A DNA stretch of 64,000 nt from Agrococcus sp. SGAir0287 (GTDB lineage: Bacteria; Actinomycetota; Actinomycetes; Actinomycetales; Microbacteriaceae): positions 1,178,001 to 1,242,000 of the forward strand of contig NZ_CP027942.1 of assembly GCF_005484985.1 (NCBI RefSeq), in the 5' to 3' direction. The translations under genes were made by a program, and so were the position numbers. Below the pieces are notes generated by a model. It was not told where the DNA came from, did not search any database, and saw only the letters and a list, made by a program, of their open reading frames with translations. Shown in pieces: positions 1 through 8,395 of the stretch (its first letter is position 1; every line of letters begins with the position of its first letter).

Positions 1-122
1 TCATGGTGCAGCACGCGGTGCAGGACCCCGACGGCATCGTCCTCGAGTTCCTGTGGATGGACCCGCGGGCCGCCGAGCAGGAGCCGGAGGCGTTCATCGC
101 CGAGCAGGGGTACGAGGTCTGA
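1..122 (+). CDS. VOC (glyoxalase/bleomycin-resistance) family protein, C-terminal fragment
   Basis: The frame enters from the left edge and stops at TGA 120-122; the first full codon is at base 3. The visible 39 residues contain DPDGIVLEFLWMDP, the usual last strand of VOC-fold proteins in which the Glu of the D-P-x-G-x-x-x-E-F/L motif is a metal ligand. A short acidic tail follows. The substrate cannot be told from this fragment. The gene converges on the minus-strand ligase gene that ends at 202. Family assignment rests on this one motif, so it is good for the fold and says nothing about function. Confidence 0.75.
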   Translation, partial: MVQHAVQDPDGIVLEFLWMDPRAAEQEPEAFIAEQGYEV

Positions 123-201
123 TCGGGGATGCGGTGGTGCTCGTCGAGGGCGAGCCCGCCGTCCGCACGGCGTTCCTCGCCGCCTTCTCGCGCCCTGCGG
201 G

Positions 202-1298
202 CTAGGAGCGCATCGCGTCGACGAGCTGCTCGAGCACCGCGGGCATGCCCCCGCGATCATCGCCTCGCGCTGCTGCGCCGCGGAGCCGCCGTCCGCGAGC
301 ACCTGCACCGCCGCGGCGATGCCCTCGGTCGCGCCCAGCTCCTCGGCGATCGGCTCGAGCCGCTCGAGCGTGGAGTGCAGCACCTCCGCGACCCGCATCG
401 TGGCGCCGTCGGCGGTCGTGATCATCACGGCGTCGAGGCCGAAGCGCGCCGTGCGCCACCGGTTCTCGCGGACGAGCCACGAGGGGATGCGCTCCGGCGC
501 CGTGCCCTCGTCGATCGCCCGCAGGCGCTCCTCGACGAGGCAGTGGGTCAGCGCCGTCACGGCGTGCACGTGCGCGAGGGACGGTGCGCCGTCGGCGATG
601 CGCGCCTCGACGGTGCCGAGTCGCGGCGACGGCCGCACGTCCCATCGCAGCTCCGTGAGCCCGTCCGCCGCGCCGACGTGCACGAGATCGTGGGCGACGC
701 GCTCCCACGTGGCCCAGTCGGGCATCTCGGGCGGCAGGCCCGCGTTCGGGATCTGCTGGAAGAGCATCGCCCGCTGCGACGCGTAGCCGGAGTCGTGGCC
801 GGCCCAGTAGGGGCTCGACGCCGACAGGGCGAGGATGAGCGGCAGGTGGTCGAGCAGCGCGTGCAGCACGGGGATGGCCTGGCGCTCCGGGCGGTCGAGG
901 CCGACGTGCGTGTGCACCCCGAAGATGAGCAGCCGCTCCGCCCAGGATCCGCCGTGCTCGATGAGCCTGCGGTACCTGGGGGAGTCGGTGACGGGCTGGC
1001 CGCGCCACTGCGCCGTCGGATGCGTGCCCGAGCCGATGACGTCGACGCCCTCCGCATCCGCCGCCTCCACCACGAGGTCGCGCAGCTCGCGCACCTCGTC
1101 GATCGCGGCCTGCGTCGAGTCGTGGATGCCGGTGACGAGCTCGACGGTGTTCTGCAGGAACTCGCCCTTCACCCGGCCGTCGCCGATGCGAGCGAGCACG
1201 GCGGGCGCGACGGGCGCGAGGTCGCGCGTCGAGCGGTCGACGAGCTGCAGCTCCCACTCGACGCCGAGGGTGCCGCGTGCGGAGAGGGCGAAGTCCAT
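202..1298 (-). CDS. YbdK-type carboxylate-amine ligase (GCS2 family), frameshifted near its 3' end
   Basis: Reading from ATG at 1298, the product carries GVEWELQL (residues about 12-19), [10 protein letters not shown] and HTHVGLD (about 129-135), which are hallmarks of the type 2 glutamate-cysteine ligase family that makes weak gamma-glutamyl-amine bonds. In this frame there is no stop before the window edge. One base added to the C run at 248-252 restores a normal end, [16 protein letters not shown] and TAG at 202-204, giving 365 residues, close to the family's usual 370-380. I therefore place the end at 202 and treat the frame loss as a probable consensus error. Physiological substrate unknown; actinobacteria that make mycothiol often carry such paralogues. 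Confidence 0.8.
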
Positions 1299-1344
1299 GG
1301 CGCCAGCGTACGGGCGCGCGCTCCCGCGGATGCGGGACGCGCGT

Positions 1345-1388
1345 CACGGGACGCGATCGACCGCGCAGGTATGCCAGAATGGTGGGTC
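1345..1388 (+). promoter_or_regulatory. Probable rpsP operon promoter
   Basis: The stretch 1369-1383 (gtatgccagaatggt) matches 11 of 15 bases of the sequence 107 bases ahead of the rplS gene (4291-4305, gtatggcaggattgg). CAGAAT at 1375-1380 is a plausible -10. No clear -35 is seen. If correct, transcription would start near 1387 and leave a leader of about 115 bases ahead of rpsP. Confidence 0.45.
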
Positions 1389-1503
1389 GAGTCCGCTCCA
1401 CCCACCCTCTACCGGGCGGCGCAGGCTCCCACCGCCTTCCCTCCCCGCGTCCCCGCCGCGGCCCGAGGGGTGCACACACCTCACGAGAACCACCAGGAGA
1501 ACT

Positions 1504-1968
1504 GTGGCTGTCAAGATCCGACTCAAGCGCTTCGGCAAGATGCGCGCGCCCTACTACCGCATCGTCGTCGCCGACTCGCGCACCAAGCGCGACGGCCGCG
1601 TGATCGAGGAGATCGGCCTCTACCACCCGACCGAGAACCCCTCGCGCATCGAGGTCGACGGCGAGCGTGCGCAGTACTGGCTCGGCGTCGGCGCGCAGCC
1701 GACCGAGCAGGTCGCCGCGATCCTCAAGCTCACGGGCGATTGGGGCCGGTTCCAGGGCGACGAGAACGCGGTCTCGACCGTGCAGCAGCCCGAGGGCAAG
1801 GCGCAGTTCGTCGCCGACGAGAAGAAGGCGCCCGTGCTGAAGCCGAAGGCGGAGAAGAAGGCGGAGGAGCCCGCCGAGGCTCCCGCCGACGACGCTGCCG
1901 AGGCGCCGGCCGAGGACGCTGCCGACGCGACGCCCGCCGAGGGCGACGCCGAGACCAAGGGCGAGTAG
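1504..1968 (+). CDS. rpsP: 30S ribosomal protein S16
   Basis: Small-subunit protein that binds 16S rRNA in the body of the 30S particle. The N-terminus reads [20 protein letters not shown], the standard S16 opening. The GTG start at 1504 is preceded by AGGAG at a proper distance. The S16 core ends near residue 85; the remaining 65 or so residues are an Ala/Glu/Lys/Asp-rich tail (154 residues in all against 80-90 for short S16 proteins), a type of extension known from actinobacterial S16. First gene of the conserved rpsP-khpA-rimM-trmD group, with khpA starting three bases after its stop. Confidence 0.96.
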   Translation: MAVKIRLKRFGKMRAPYYRIVVADSRTKRDGRVIEEIGLYHPTENPSRIEVDGERAQYWLGVGAQPTEQVAAILKLTGDWGRFQGDENAVSTVQQPEGKAQFVADEKKAPVLKPKAEKKAEEPAEAPADDAAEAPAEDAADATPAEGDAETKGE

Positions 1969-1971
1969 CCC

Positions 1972-2207
1972 ATGCTCGTGGCGGCGCTGGAGCACCTCGT
2001 CAAGGGCATCGTGGATCGCCCGGACGAGGTCGCCGTGGCGTCCCGCGAGACCCCCCGCGGCGAGGTCCTCGAGGTGCGCGTGCACCCGAGGACCTCGGCC
2101 GCGTCATCGGCCGTGGAGGCCGTACCGCGACCGCGCTGCGCACCGTCGTCGGTGCGCTCGCGCAGGGGCGCCGCGTCCGCGTCGACGTGGTGGACACCGA
2201 TTCCTGA
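1972..2207 (+). CDS. khpA: KH-domain RNA-binding protein KhpA, frameshifted
   Basis: Small RNA-binding protein that in other bacteria pairs with KhpB/Jag. The first half (MLVAALEHLVKGIVDRPDEV) is in frame with the start ATG at 1972. After V-H-P the frame is lost at the C run 2085-2087; adding one C gives E-D-L-G-R-V-I-G-R-G-G-R, the GxxG loop of the KH fold at residues 47-50, and the protein then ends at TGA 2205-2207 with 78 residues, the normal size. Left uncorrected, the reading frame runs on into rimM and produces an artificial 313-residue KhpA-RimM fusion, which I reject. Sits between rpsP and rimM as in other Actinobacteria. Confidence 0.85.
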
Positions 2208-2913
2208 GCGCACGCGCACCCAGCTGCGCGTCGGCCGCCTCACGAAGGCGCACGGGCTCAAGGGTGCGCTGAAGATCGAGCTCTACACCGACGAGCCGGA
2301 GCGTCGCTTCGTGCCCGGTGCCGAGTTCTCGCTGCAGGTGCCGACCTCGTCGAAGTGGCACCGCAAGACGCTGCGCCTCACCGACTTCAAGGTGTTCAAC
2401 GGCAACCCGGTCGGCTTCTTCGAGGGCATCGACGATCGCACCGAGGCCGAGACGCTCGTGAAGGCCGTGCTGTGGGTCGAGCAGGACGCCACGGAGCTGC
2501 CGAGCGAGCCGGACGCCTGGTACCAGCACCAGCTCGCGAACCTCGAGGTGTGGCGCGACGGCGTCATGGTCGGGCGCATCGCGCGCATCGACCCCATGCC
2601 GGCGCAGGACCTGCTCGTCATCGCCAACGGCGACACGGAGGTGCTGCTGCCGTTCGTGCGCGCGTTCGTGCCGGTCGTCGACCTGCAGCGCGGCCGCATC
2701 GAGATCACCCCGCCCGGCGGGCTCTTCGAGGACCCGGATCCCGCGGATGCCGAGCCCGAGCCGCAGGGCGCCGCGCGCCGCGCGGACCTCGGCGAGGATG
2801 CGGGCGACGACGCCCCGGCGACGGACGACGCCGCGGAGGCGTCGGCGCAGGACGCTCCGGAGGACGACGCCCCGGCGCAGCCCGCATCCGAGGCGACCGC
2901 CTCGAAGGACTGA
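2200..2913 (+). CDS. rimM: Ribosome maturation factor RimM; start codon unclear
   Basis: Assists 16S rRNA processing and assembly of the 30S head. [20 protein letters not shown] is the classic RimM N-terminus, and the PRC-barrel half ([11 protein letters not shown]... [12 protein letters not shown]) follows. A tail of about 55 acidic and Ala-rich residues is extra to the fold. No ATG, GTG or TTG lies in frame between the khpA stop and the conserved core. The only near options are ATT at 2200, overlapping the khpA stop, or CTG at 2224; a base error here, like those in khpA and trmD, is also possible. The stated start is provisional. The stop at 2911-2913 is secure; trmD begins two bases later. 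Confidence 0.88.
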   Translation: MPERTRTQLRVGRLTKAHGLKGALKIELYTDEPERRFVPGAEFSLQVPTSSKWHRKTLRLTDFKVFNGNPVGFFEGIDDRTEAETLVKAVLWVEQDATELPSEPDAWYQHQLANLEVWRDGVMVGRIARIDPMPAQDLLVIANGDTEVLLPFVRAFVPVVDLQRGRIEITPPGGLFEDPDPADAEPEPQGAARRADLGEDAGDDAPATDDAAEASAQDAPEDDAPAQPASEATASKD

Positions 2914-2914
2914 C

Positions 2915-3639
2915 GTGCGCGTCGACGTCGTCACGATCTTCCCCGAGTTCTTCTCGGTGCTCGACGTCTCGCTGCTCGGACGTGGTCGGCAGCGCGGCAT
3001 CGTCCAGACGCACGTCCACGACCTGCGCGAGCACACCCATGACCGGCATCGCACGGTCGACGACACCCCCTACGGCGGCGGGGCGGGCATGGTCATGAAG
3101 CCCGAGCCGTGGGGCGAGGCGCTCGACGCCGTGCTCGCGGCCGACGAGGCGTCCGCCGAGACCGTCGTCGTCTTCCCGTCGCCCGCGGGGAGCGGTTCAC
3201 GCAGGCGATCGCGCACGAGCTCGCCGGCGCATCGCACCTCGTCTTCGCCTGCGGACGCTACGAGGGCATCGACGCGCGCGTCGCCGAGCACGTCGCGACC
3301 CGTGCGCGCGTGCGCGAGCTGAGCCTCGGCGACTACGTGCTGAACGGCGGCGAGGTCGCCGTCGTCGCGATGCTCGAGGCCATCACCCGCCTCGTGCCCG
3401 GCATGGTCGGCAATCCGGAGTCGATCGTCGAGGAGAGCCACAGCGACGGCCTGCTCGAGCATCCGAGCTACACGAAGCCCGCGACGTGGCGCGGCCTCGA
3501 CGTGCCGGAGGTGCTGCGCTCCGGCGACCACGGCCGCGTCGCCGCCTGGCGGCGCGAGCAGGCGATCGAGCGGACGCGACGCGTGCGGCCCGACCTGCTG
3601 CCGCCGTCCGCCGATCCCACGGACCCCATGGCCTCATAG
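2915..3639 (+). CDS. trmD: tRNA (guanine37-N1)-methyltransferase, frameshifted
   Basis: SAM-dependent m1G37 methyltransferase that prevents +1 frameshifting by tRNAs. From GTG 2915 the N-terminal part shows [13 protein letters not shown] and [15 protein letters not shown] (residues about 51-65). The frame breaks at the G run 3187-3190; one added G joins P-S-P-A-G to E-R-F-T-Q and continues through [11 protein letters not shown] and [11 protein letters not shown], the trefoil-knot cofactor site, to the stop at 3639. The repaired protein is 241 residues, the normal length. TrmD is essential or nearly so in most bacteria, so a consensus error is much likelier than a real lesion. Confidence 0.88.
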
Positions 3640-3695
3640 CCCGCTGCGAGCGAACGCACGGGCGCGTCGCCGACGCCGCTCGCTACGCTCGCGCC

Positions 3696-4259
3696 ATGCG
3701 CCGCGCGTTCCTGTGGATCATGATCGCCTCGGTCGTCGTGCTGCCGGCGTGGGTGCTCGTCGGGCGCGGCCTCTTCGGGGCGCCGCTCGCACAGGCGCTC
3801 GTGCCGCTCGGCCTGCTCGCCCCGTTCCTGGCGGTGCAGATCGCCGTCGTCGCGGGACTCACGTTCGCTCGCAAGGAGGTGCGCGGACCGCGGGCGACGA
3901 CGTGGCACGACGTGCGCGTCGTCGGTCCCTGGCTGCTCGCGATCGTCGTGCTCGGCATGCTCGTCGTCGACGGCTCCGGCGCGGGTGCGGGCAGCGCGCT
4001 CACGACGCTCGTCGGAGCGGGCGCCCTCACGGCGTCGAACGCGCTCGCCGCGGTGCTCGGGCTCCTCGTGATCCTCGGCGGCTTCGCCATCGCCTGGGTG
4101 CAGCTGCGGATGCTGCTGCTCGAGACCCGCGCGCGCGTGCAGGCGTTCGTCGACGAGGCGGCCGGGCGCCCCATCGTCGCGTCGGACGCCGTGTTCGAGC
4201 GCGCCACGGGTCCGCAGGCCGGCACGACCATCCGCATCGAGCGCGGTCCCGGCGGCTGA
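3696..4259 (+). CDS. Unknown four-helix membrane protein
   Basis: A 187-residue protein with four hydrophobic segments at about 5-25, 33-58, 75-95 and 107-135, followed by a soluble, charged C-terminal part of about 50 residues. No catalytic or transport motif is recognisable. The ATG at 3696 was chosen because a TACGCT -10 hexamer (3684-3689) lies six bases before it, consistent with a leaderless transcript. It stands between trmD and rplS on the same strand, a position often filled by a small membrane protein in Microbacteriaceae. Function unknown. Confidence 0.75.
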   Translation: MRRAFLWIMIASVVVLPAWVLVGRGLFGAPLAQALVPLGLLAPFLAVQIAVVAGLTFARKEVRGPRATTWHDVRVVGPWLLAIVVLGMLVVDGSGAGAGSALTTLVGAGALTASNALAAVLGLLVILGGFAIAWVQLRMLLLETRARVQAFVDEAAGRPIVASDAVFERATGPQAGTTIRIERGPGG

Positions 4260-4290
4260 CGGCGCCCGTCGGGTGGCGACCGCCTGCCGC

Positions 4291-4411
4291 GTATGGCAGG
4301 ATTGGCACTTGTGCCATGCGCATCCTCTGCCACAGGGGAGCGAGCAGGCGCACCCGAACATCCACTCCTGAAGAGCGGTCGACCTGTGGCGGCCGCGGAT
4401 TGCGAACGATC
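4291..4411 (+). promoter_or_regulatory. rplS promoter and leader
   Basis: The box 4291-4305 resembles the one ahead of rpsP; CAGGAT at 4297-4302 is a candidate -10. The leader of about 100 bases contains a short hairpin (cctctg, 3-base loop, caggggg-like arm near 4324-4338). A ribosomal-protein feedback element is possible but I cannot match it to a known leader family. Confidence 0.4.
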
Positions 4412-4759
4412 ATGCACATCCTCGACCAGCTCGACGCAGCCTCGCTGCGCTCGGACGTCCCCGACTTCCGCCCAGGCGACAACGTGAAGGTCCACGTCAA
4501 CATCGTCGAGGGCTCGCGCTCGCGTGTGCAGATCTTCCAGGGCCACGTGATCGCGCGCCAGGGCCGCGGCATCGGCGAGACCTTCACGGTGCGCAAGGTG
4601 TCGTTCCAGGTCGGCGTCGAGCGCACGTTCCCCGTGCACTCGCCCGTCATCGAGAAGATCGAGGTCGTCTCGAAGGGCGACGTGCGTCGCGCGAAGCTCT
4701 ACTACCTGCGTGGCCTGCGCGGCAAGGCTGCGAAGATCAAGGAGAAGCGCGACGCCTGA
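4412..4759 (+). CDS. rplS: 50S ribosomal protein L19
   Basis: Large-subunit protein at the 30S-50S interface. [19 protein letters not shown] followed by [14 protein letters not shown] and [19 protein letters not shown] are standard L19 sequence, and the end [19 protein letters not shown] is also typical. The length is 115 residues, as expected. The ATG at 4412 is the only start that gives the family N-terminus. The gene stands as its own unit with an upstream leader and a strong hairpin terminator at 4785. Confidence 0.97.
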   Translation: MHILDQLDAASLRSDVPDFRPGDNVKVHVNIVEGSRSRVQIFQGHVIARQGRGIGETFTVRKVSFQVGVERTFPVHSPVIEKIEVVSKGDVRRAKLYYLRGLRGKAAKIKEKRDA

Positions 4760-4784
4760 TCGTCGACGCGAGATCTCGATGCGA

Positions 4785-4812
4785 GGGGACCGGTTCGCCG
4801 GTCCCCTTCGTC
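4785..4812 (+). terminator. Rho-independent-type terminator after rplS
   Basis: Perfect nine-base-pair stem, GGGGACCGG (4785-4793), TTCG tetraloop, CCGGTCCCC (4798-4806). The stem is followed by TTCGTCG rather than a T run. The same 3' end is found at the two other terminators in the window (19414 and 54427). Confidence 0.85.
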
Positions 4813-4928
4813 GTGTCCGCACGGCGCCGTCCAGCGCCGAGGACATGAGCGACGCTCGAACAGCACGATCGCGCAACGAAGTGGGCGGATGCATGCTCGC
4901 GTCGTCGCTCGTGCACGCGAGCGGCACC

Positions 4929-4934
4929 TAGGCT
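4929..4934 (+). promoter_or_regulatory. Probable -10 element of lepB
   Basis: TAGGCT sits 23 bases before the lepB ATG. The remainder of the 4813-4957 interval shows no gene or RNA that I can recognise. Confidence 0.4.
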
Positions 4935-4957
4935 TGGAGGCTGGCGAAGGGCGGGAC

Positions 4958-5674
4958 ATGGCGACGAAGGCCGACGGGCGCGGATCCAGGACGATCGTCC
5001 TGTTCCTTCGAGACCTCGCGGTCATCTTCCTCGCGGCGCTCGTCATCTCGTTCCTCGTGAAGACGTTCCTCGTGCGGCCCTTCTACATCCCGTCGCCGTC
5101 GATGGCCGACACGCTCGAGGTCGACGATCGCGTCATCGTGAGCCTGCTGACGCCCGATCTCGTGCAGCTCGAGCGCGGCGACGTCGTGGTCTTCGAGGAT
5201 CCCGACGGCTGGCTGCCTGCGCCGCAGGTCGACCAGCCCGACGGCGTCGCCGGCGCCGTGGACTGGTTCCTGACGTTCGTGGGCCTCGCACCCGACGACA
5301 GCCATGGCTACCTCATCAAGCGCGTCATCGGCCTGCCGGGCGATCACGTGGTGTGCTGCAACGACTTCGGCCAGCTGACGATCAACGGCGTGCCGATCGA
5401 CGAGAGCGCCTACGTCACGCTCGACCAGGAGGGGCTGCCCGCCTCCGGCACCGACTTCGACGTCACGGTGCCCGAGGGACACCTCTGGGTCATGGGCGAC
5501 AACCGCTACCACTCCGCCGACTCCCGCGCGCACATGGACGACCCGACGGGCGGCTTCGTGCCGATCTCCGACGTCGTCGGCCGCGCGATCGTCGTCTCCT
5601 GGCCCGTGTCGCGCTGGCAATGGATCGACGACCACGACGAGGTGTACTCGGGCGTGGGCGCCGGCGGCGAGTGA
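4958..5674 (+). CDS. lepB: Signal peptidase I
   Basis: Membrane-bound serine protease that removes signal peptides from exported proteins. One N-terminal membrane anchor (about 17-37) is followed by PFYIPSPSMADTL, with the nucleophile Ser48, and YLIKRVIGLPGD, with the general base Lys121. MGDNRYHSADSR is conserved box E. The 238-residue length fits the actinobacterial short form. The ATG at 4958 gives a compact cytoplasmic start; an upstream in-frame ATG at 4889 would precede the candidate -10 and is disfavoured. rnhB follows after 13 bases and is probably cotranscribed. Confidence 0.95.
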   Translation: MATKADGRGSRTIVLFLRDLAVIFLAALVISFLVKTFLVRPFYIPSPSMADTLEVDDRVIVSLLTPDLVQLERGDVVVFEDPDGWLPAPQVDQPDGVAGAVDWFLTFVGLAPDDSHGYLIKRVIGLPGDHVVCCNDFGQLTINGVPIDESAYVTLDQEGLPASGTDFDVTVPEGHLWVMGDNRYHSADSRAHMDDPTGGFVPISDVVGRAIVVSWPVSRWQWIDDHDEVYSGVGAGGE

Positions 5675-5687
5675 TCGGGTCGCGACG

Positions 5688-6344
5688 ATGATCGTCGAGC
5701 CGACCCTCGAGGTCGAGCGCACGCTGTGGGACGAGCGTCCGCTCGTGATCGGCATGGACGAGGTCGGCCGCGGTGCGCTCGCCGGCCCCGTGACGGTCGG
5801 CGCGTTCGCGCTCGCCCGATGCGACGCGGTGCCGGAGGGGCTGCGCGACTCGAAGGCGATGACGGCGAGGTCGCGCGAGCGCACCGCCCCGCTCGTGCGC
5901 GCATGGGGCGTCGCCGCCGTCGGCCACGCCTCGGCTGCCGAGATCGACGCCGTCGGCATCATGGCCGCGCTCGCGCTCGCCGGCCGTCGTGCGCTCGAGG
6001 AGCTGCACGCCGCGGGCGTCGACGTCGTCGCGAGCGCGCTGCTCCTCGACGGCTCCCACGACTGGCTGAGCCCGCGGCTGCGACGCCCGCTGGCGATCAC
6101 GCTGCGCCCGAAGGCCGACCGCGACTGCGCCTCGGTCGCCGGTGCCGCGTGCGTCGCGAAGGTCGAGCGGGACGCGCTCATGGTCGCGCACGACGCCGAG
6201 CACCCCGGCTACGGCTGGGCCTCGAACAAGGGCTACGCCGCCGCCGTGCACATGGACGGCATCCGCGCGCTCGGACCCACGAGGCTCCATCGGCGCACGT
6301 GGCTCAAGGCCGGCGGTGCCGCGGCCGCCTCCGTCGCCGCGTAG
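5688..6344 (+). CDS. rnhB: Ribonuclease HII
   Basis: Cleaves the RNA strand of RNA-DNA hybrids and starts removal of misincorporated ribonucleotides. GMDEVGRGALAGPV carries the catalytic Asp24-Glu25 pair and the G-R-G substrate loop; LLLDGSHDW holds a further catalytic Asp at about 121; SVAGAACVAKVERD and NKGYAAAVH are the other conserved blocks. 218 residues, usual for the family. It lies between lepB and the DUF2469 gene, the standard actinobacterial arrangement. Confidence 0.95.
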   Translation: MIVEPTLEVERTLWDERPLVIGMDEVGRGALAGPVTVGAFALARCDAVPEGLRDSKAMTARSRERTAPLVRAWGVAAVGHASAAEIDAVGIMAALALAGRRALEELHAAGVDVVASALLLDGSHDWLSPRLRRPLAITLRPKADRDCASVAGAACVAKVERDALMVAHDAEHPGYGWASNKGYAAAVHMDGIRALGPTRLHRRTWLKAGGAAAASVAA

Positions 6345-6354
6345 GATCGACGAC

Positions 6355-6678
6355 GTGGAGCCAGAGGACATCGACGACTACGACCGCGAGGTCGAGCTGC
6401 AGCTCTTCCGCGAGTACCGCGACGTCGTCGGCACGTTCCGCTACGTCATCGAGACGGAGCGCCGCTTCTACCTCGCGAACGACGTGAGGCTGACGCGGCA
6501 GGACGCGGGCAACGACTTCTACTTCGAGCTCGAGCTCACCGACGTGTGGGTGTGGGACATCTACCGCGCCGACCGGTTCGTGAAGAACGTGCGCATCCTG
6601 ACGTTCAAGGACGTCAACGTCGAGGAGCTCTCGGACCGCGACCTCGAGCTGCCGAAGGACCTCGCGATCGAGGGCTGA
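6355..6678 (+). CDS. DUF2469 family protein
   Basis: A 107-residue acidic, soluble protein with the family blocks EDIDDYDREVELQLFREYRD, RRFYLANDVRL and FYFELELTDVWVWD. This family is almost confined to Actinobacteria and is nearly always next to rnhB; its role is unknown. The GTG start at 6355 has TAGGAT (6342-6347) seven bases before it, so the message may be leaderless, even though the gene lies only ten bases after rnhB. Confidence 0.9.
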   Translation: MEPEDIDDYDREVELQLFREYRDVVGTFRYVIETERRFYLANDVRLTRQDAGNDFYFELELTDVWVWDIYRADRFVKNVRILTFKDVNVEELSDRDLELPKDLAIEG

Positions 6679-6709
6679 CGCCTTCGGCGTCGCGGTCCGC
6701 GCCGGTCGC

Positions 6710-7435
6710 TCAGGCCGGGTCGACGAGCGCGGCCAGCCCGTCGATCACGCGCGCGAGCGCGAACGCCCAGGCGTGCTCGGCGCTCGCCGGAGCCCCCATC
6801 TGCGCGCCCGCCGCGGCGCCCACACGCCGAGCGAGCGGATGCGCGTCGCCGACGTAGGCGGCGAGCCGCTCGGCGGACGCGGCCCAGGTCGCGCCCGCGT
6901 CGGCCGCCGTCCGCTCTGCGCGGAGCGCTCGCGCCGAGGCGCGCGCCGCGTCGATCACGAAGGCGAGCGCCGCGTCGCGGGCGACGTCGTCGAGACCGAG
7001 GTCGTCGAAGGCATGGAGGTCGTGGTCGTAGGCGGCGATCGTGCCCGGTCCGATCGCGGAGCGCTGGTCGTCGACGTCGAGCAGCCAGGGATGCGCGAGG
7101 TGCTCGGCGCGATGGTGCTCGGCGAGGGCACGCACGCGGTCGCGCCAGGTCGCGCCGGCGAGAGACGGATGGCTGCGGTTCGCGCGCACGGCGTCGACCA
7201 TGAGCACGAGCAGGTCGTCCCTCGATGGCACGTGCGTGTAGACGGCGGTGCCGGTGACGCCGGCGGCGGCGGCGAGCGCGCGCATCGTGACGGCGTCGAT
7301 GCCGTCGCGGTCGGCGAGGGCGATCGCCGCCTCCACGACCGCGTCGGTGGTCGCCTTCGCACGGGGTCCTCGAGCGCCCCTGCCCGGAGCCATTGGATGG
7401 TCGCGCCAGAGCAGGTCGACGAGGGCTCGTGCCAC
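6710..7435 (-). CDS. TetR/AcrR family transcriptional repressor
   Basis: Helix-turn-helix regulator of 241 residues. The segment ATTDAVVEAAIALADRDGID followed by AVTMRALAAAAGVTGTAVYT is the DNA-binding domain, and the C-terminal half is the all-helical ligand domain. The start is GTG at 7435, chosen because AAGGAG precedes it and because the resulting ALVDLLWRDHP extension is typical of the LLWRD subgroup; a later ATG exists. It is transcribed away from the VOC gene at 7538 with a perfect inverted repeat between them, so it probably represses both. The inducer is unknown. Confidence 0.88.
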   Translation of the reverse strand: MARALVDLLWRDHPMAPGRGARGPRAKATTDAVVEAAIALADRDGIDAVTMRALAAAAGVTGTAVYTHVPSRDDLLVLMVDAVRANRSHPSLAGATWRDRVRALAEHHRAEHLAHPWLLDVDDQRSAIGPGTIAAYDHDLHAFDDLGLDDVARDAALAFVIDAARASARALRAERTAADAGATWAASAERLAAYVGDAHPLARRVGAAAGAQMGAPASAEHAWAFALARVIDGLAALVDPA

Positions 7436-7490
7436 GGCTGCTCCTTCGGGGACGTGCGCGTCTTGCGCGTCGGGAATGCAGCTCCAGCGT

Positions 7491-7517
7491 AATACCTTGT
7501 ACATCGCACAAGGTATT
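7491..7517. promoter_or_regulatory. Operator palindrome between tetR-type and VOC genes
   Basis: AATACCTTGT (7491-7500) and ACAAGGTATT (7508-7517) form a perfect ten-base inverted repeat around a seven-base spacer. It is the only A+T-rich patch in the divergent intergenic region and lies 20 bases before the VOC start. Size and symmetry suit a TetR dimer. Confidence 0.8.
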
Positions 7518-7537
7518 CGCTCGAGACGAGGAGCCCC

Positions 7538-7939
7538 ATGAGGATCACCGCCACCGCCCTGTCCCTCACCGTGCCCGATCCGCAGGCGTCGGCCGACTTC
7601 GCCACCCGCCACCTGGGGTTCGCGCGCGTCATGACGGCCGACGGCGTCATCTCGCTCGCGCACCAGGACGGCGGTGCGAACATCGTCCTCCTCCGCGAGG
7701 GACTGGCGTCGTTCCGCCCGCGGTCGCACGCGGGCAGCGTGCGCGACGGCCTGCTGCTCGCCTTCGTCGTCGACGATCTCGACGCCGAGCACGCACGCAT
7801 CGTCGCCGAGGGCGCGACGGTCGCGACGCCGCCCGAGACCGAGCCGTGGGGCGAGCGCTACTGCCAGTACCTCGACGCCAACGGCATCGTCTGGCAGCTC
7901 GTGCAATGGGTGACGCCCGAGCCCGGCGTCACGATCTGA
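7538..7939 (+). CDS. VOC family protein (glyoxalase/dioxygenase fold)
   Basis: A 133-residue protein with the two beta-alpha-beta-beta-beta halves of the vicinal oxygen chelate fold: ATALSLTVPDPQASADF opens the first, LLLAFVVDDLDAEHARIV the second, and RYCQYLDANGIVWQLVQW is the closing strand. The Asp-x-Asn-Gly-I-V-x-x-L pattern replaces the usual D-P-x-G-x-x-x-E/L, so one expected metal ligand (Glu) is a Gln here; the protein may be a binding or resistance protein, not an enzyme. It is divergent from the TetR gene and very likely its target. Confidence 0.85.
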   Translation: MRITATALSLTVPDPQASADFATRHLGFARVMTADGVISLAHQDGGANIVLLREGLASFRPRSHAGSVRDGLLLAFVVDDLDAEHARIVAEGATVATPPETEPWGERYCQYLDANGIVWQLVQWVTPEPGVTI

Positions 7940-8041
7940 CGCGGCCCACGCGTCCCTCCCAGGCGGGCGTGCGGAGCATCCGACCCGAGTCGGGTGGTCG
8001 CCGGGCGCCCGCCGACGGGCGTGCGCGGTGGGATGCTCGGC

Positions 8042-8395
8042 ATGCATCCCAAGGATCGACTCGGACGAGACGGCGAGGACGCCGCCGCCGACCTGCTGCG
8101 GCGGGCCGGCATGCGCATCGTCGACCGGAACTGGCGCTGCCGTCACGGCGAGCTCGACGTCGTCGCCCGCGACGGCGTCACGTGGGTGTTCGTCGAGGTG
8201 AAGACTCGTCGGGGTCGCCGCTTCGGGCATCCGCTCGAGGCCATCACGCGCGACAAGGTCCGCCGCCTCCGCACGCTCGCGACGCTGTGGATGCAGGCGC
8301 GCGACGTGCGCGGCCCCATGCGGCTCGACGCGATCGCGGTCGATGCCCCCTCCGACGAGCCCATGCGCCTCGAGCACGTGCGGGGCATCCGATGA
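8042..8395 (+). CDS. YraN/UPF0102 family endonuclease-like protein
   Basis: Small nuclease-fold protein of 117 residues. LGRDGEDAAADLLRRAGMRI, VDRNWRCRHGELDVVARDG and WVFVEVKTRRG give the E...D...ExK pattern of the Holliday-junction-resolvase-like fold. Starts at 8033 and 8042 are both in frame; I chose the latter because the family typically begins a few residues before the LGRxGE block. Its stop overlaps the comM start by four bases. The family usually sits between rnhB and comM/dprA; its cellular role is not settled. Confidence 0.9.
   Translation: MHPKDRLGRDGEDAAADLLRRAGMRIVDRNWRCRHGELDVVARDGVTWVFVEVKTRRGRRFGHPLEAITRDKVRRLRTLATLWMQARDVRGPMRLDAIAVDAPSDEPMRLEHVRGIR

Noticed and set aside
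1972..2913. A 313-residue KhpA-RimM fusion protein
   Set aside because: The second half of KhpA, with its GxxG motif, is intact in another frame up to a stop at 2207, so the join is created by a missing base at 2085-2087.
4293..4487. Leader peptide ahead of rplS
   Set aside because: The frame continues into rplS in the wrong phase, has no good ribosome site and no regulatory codon run.
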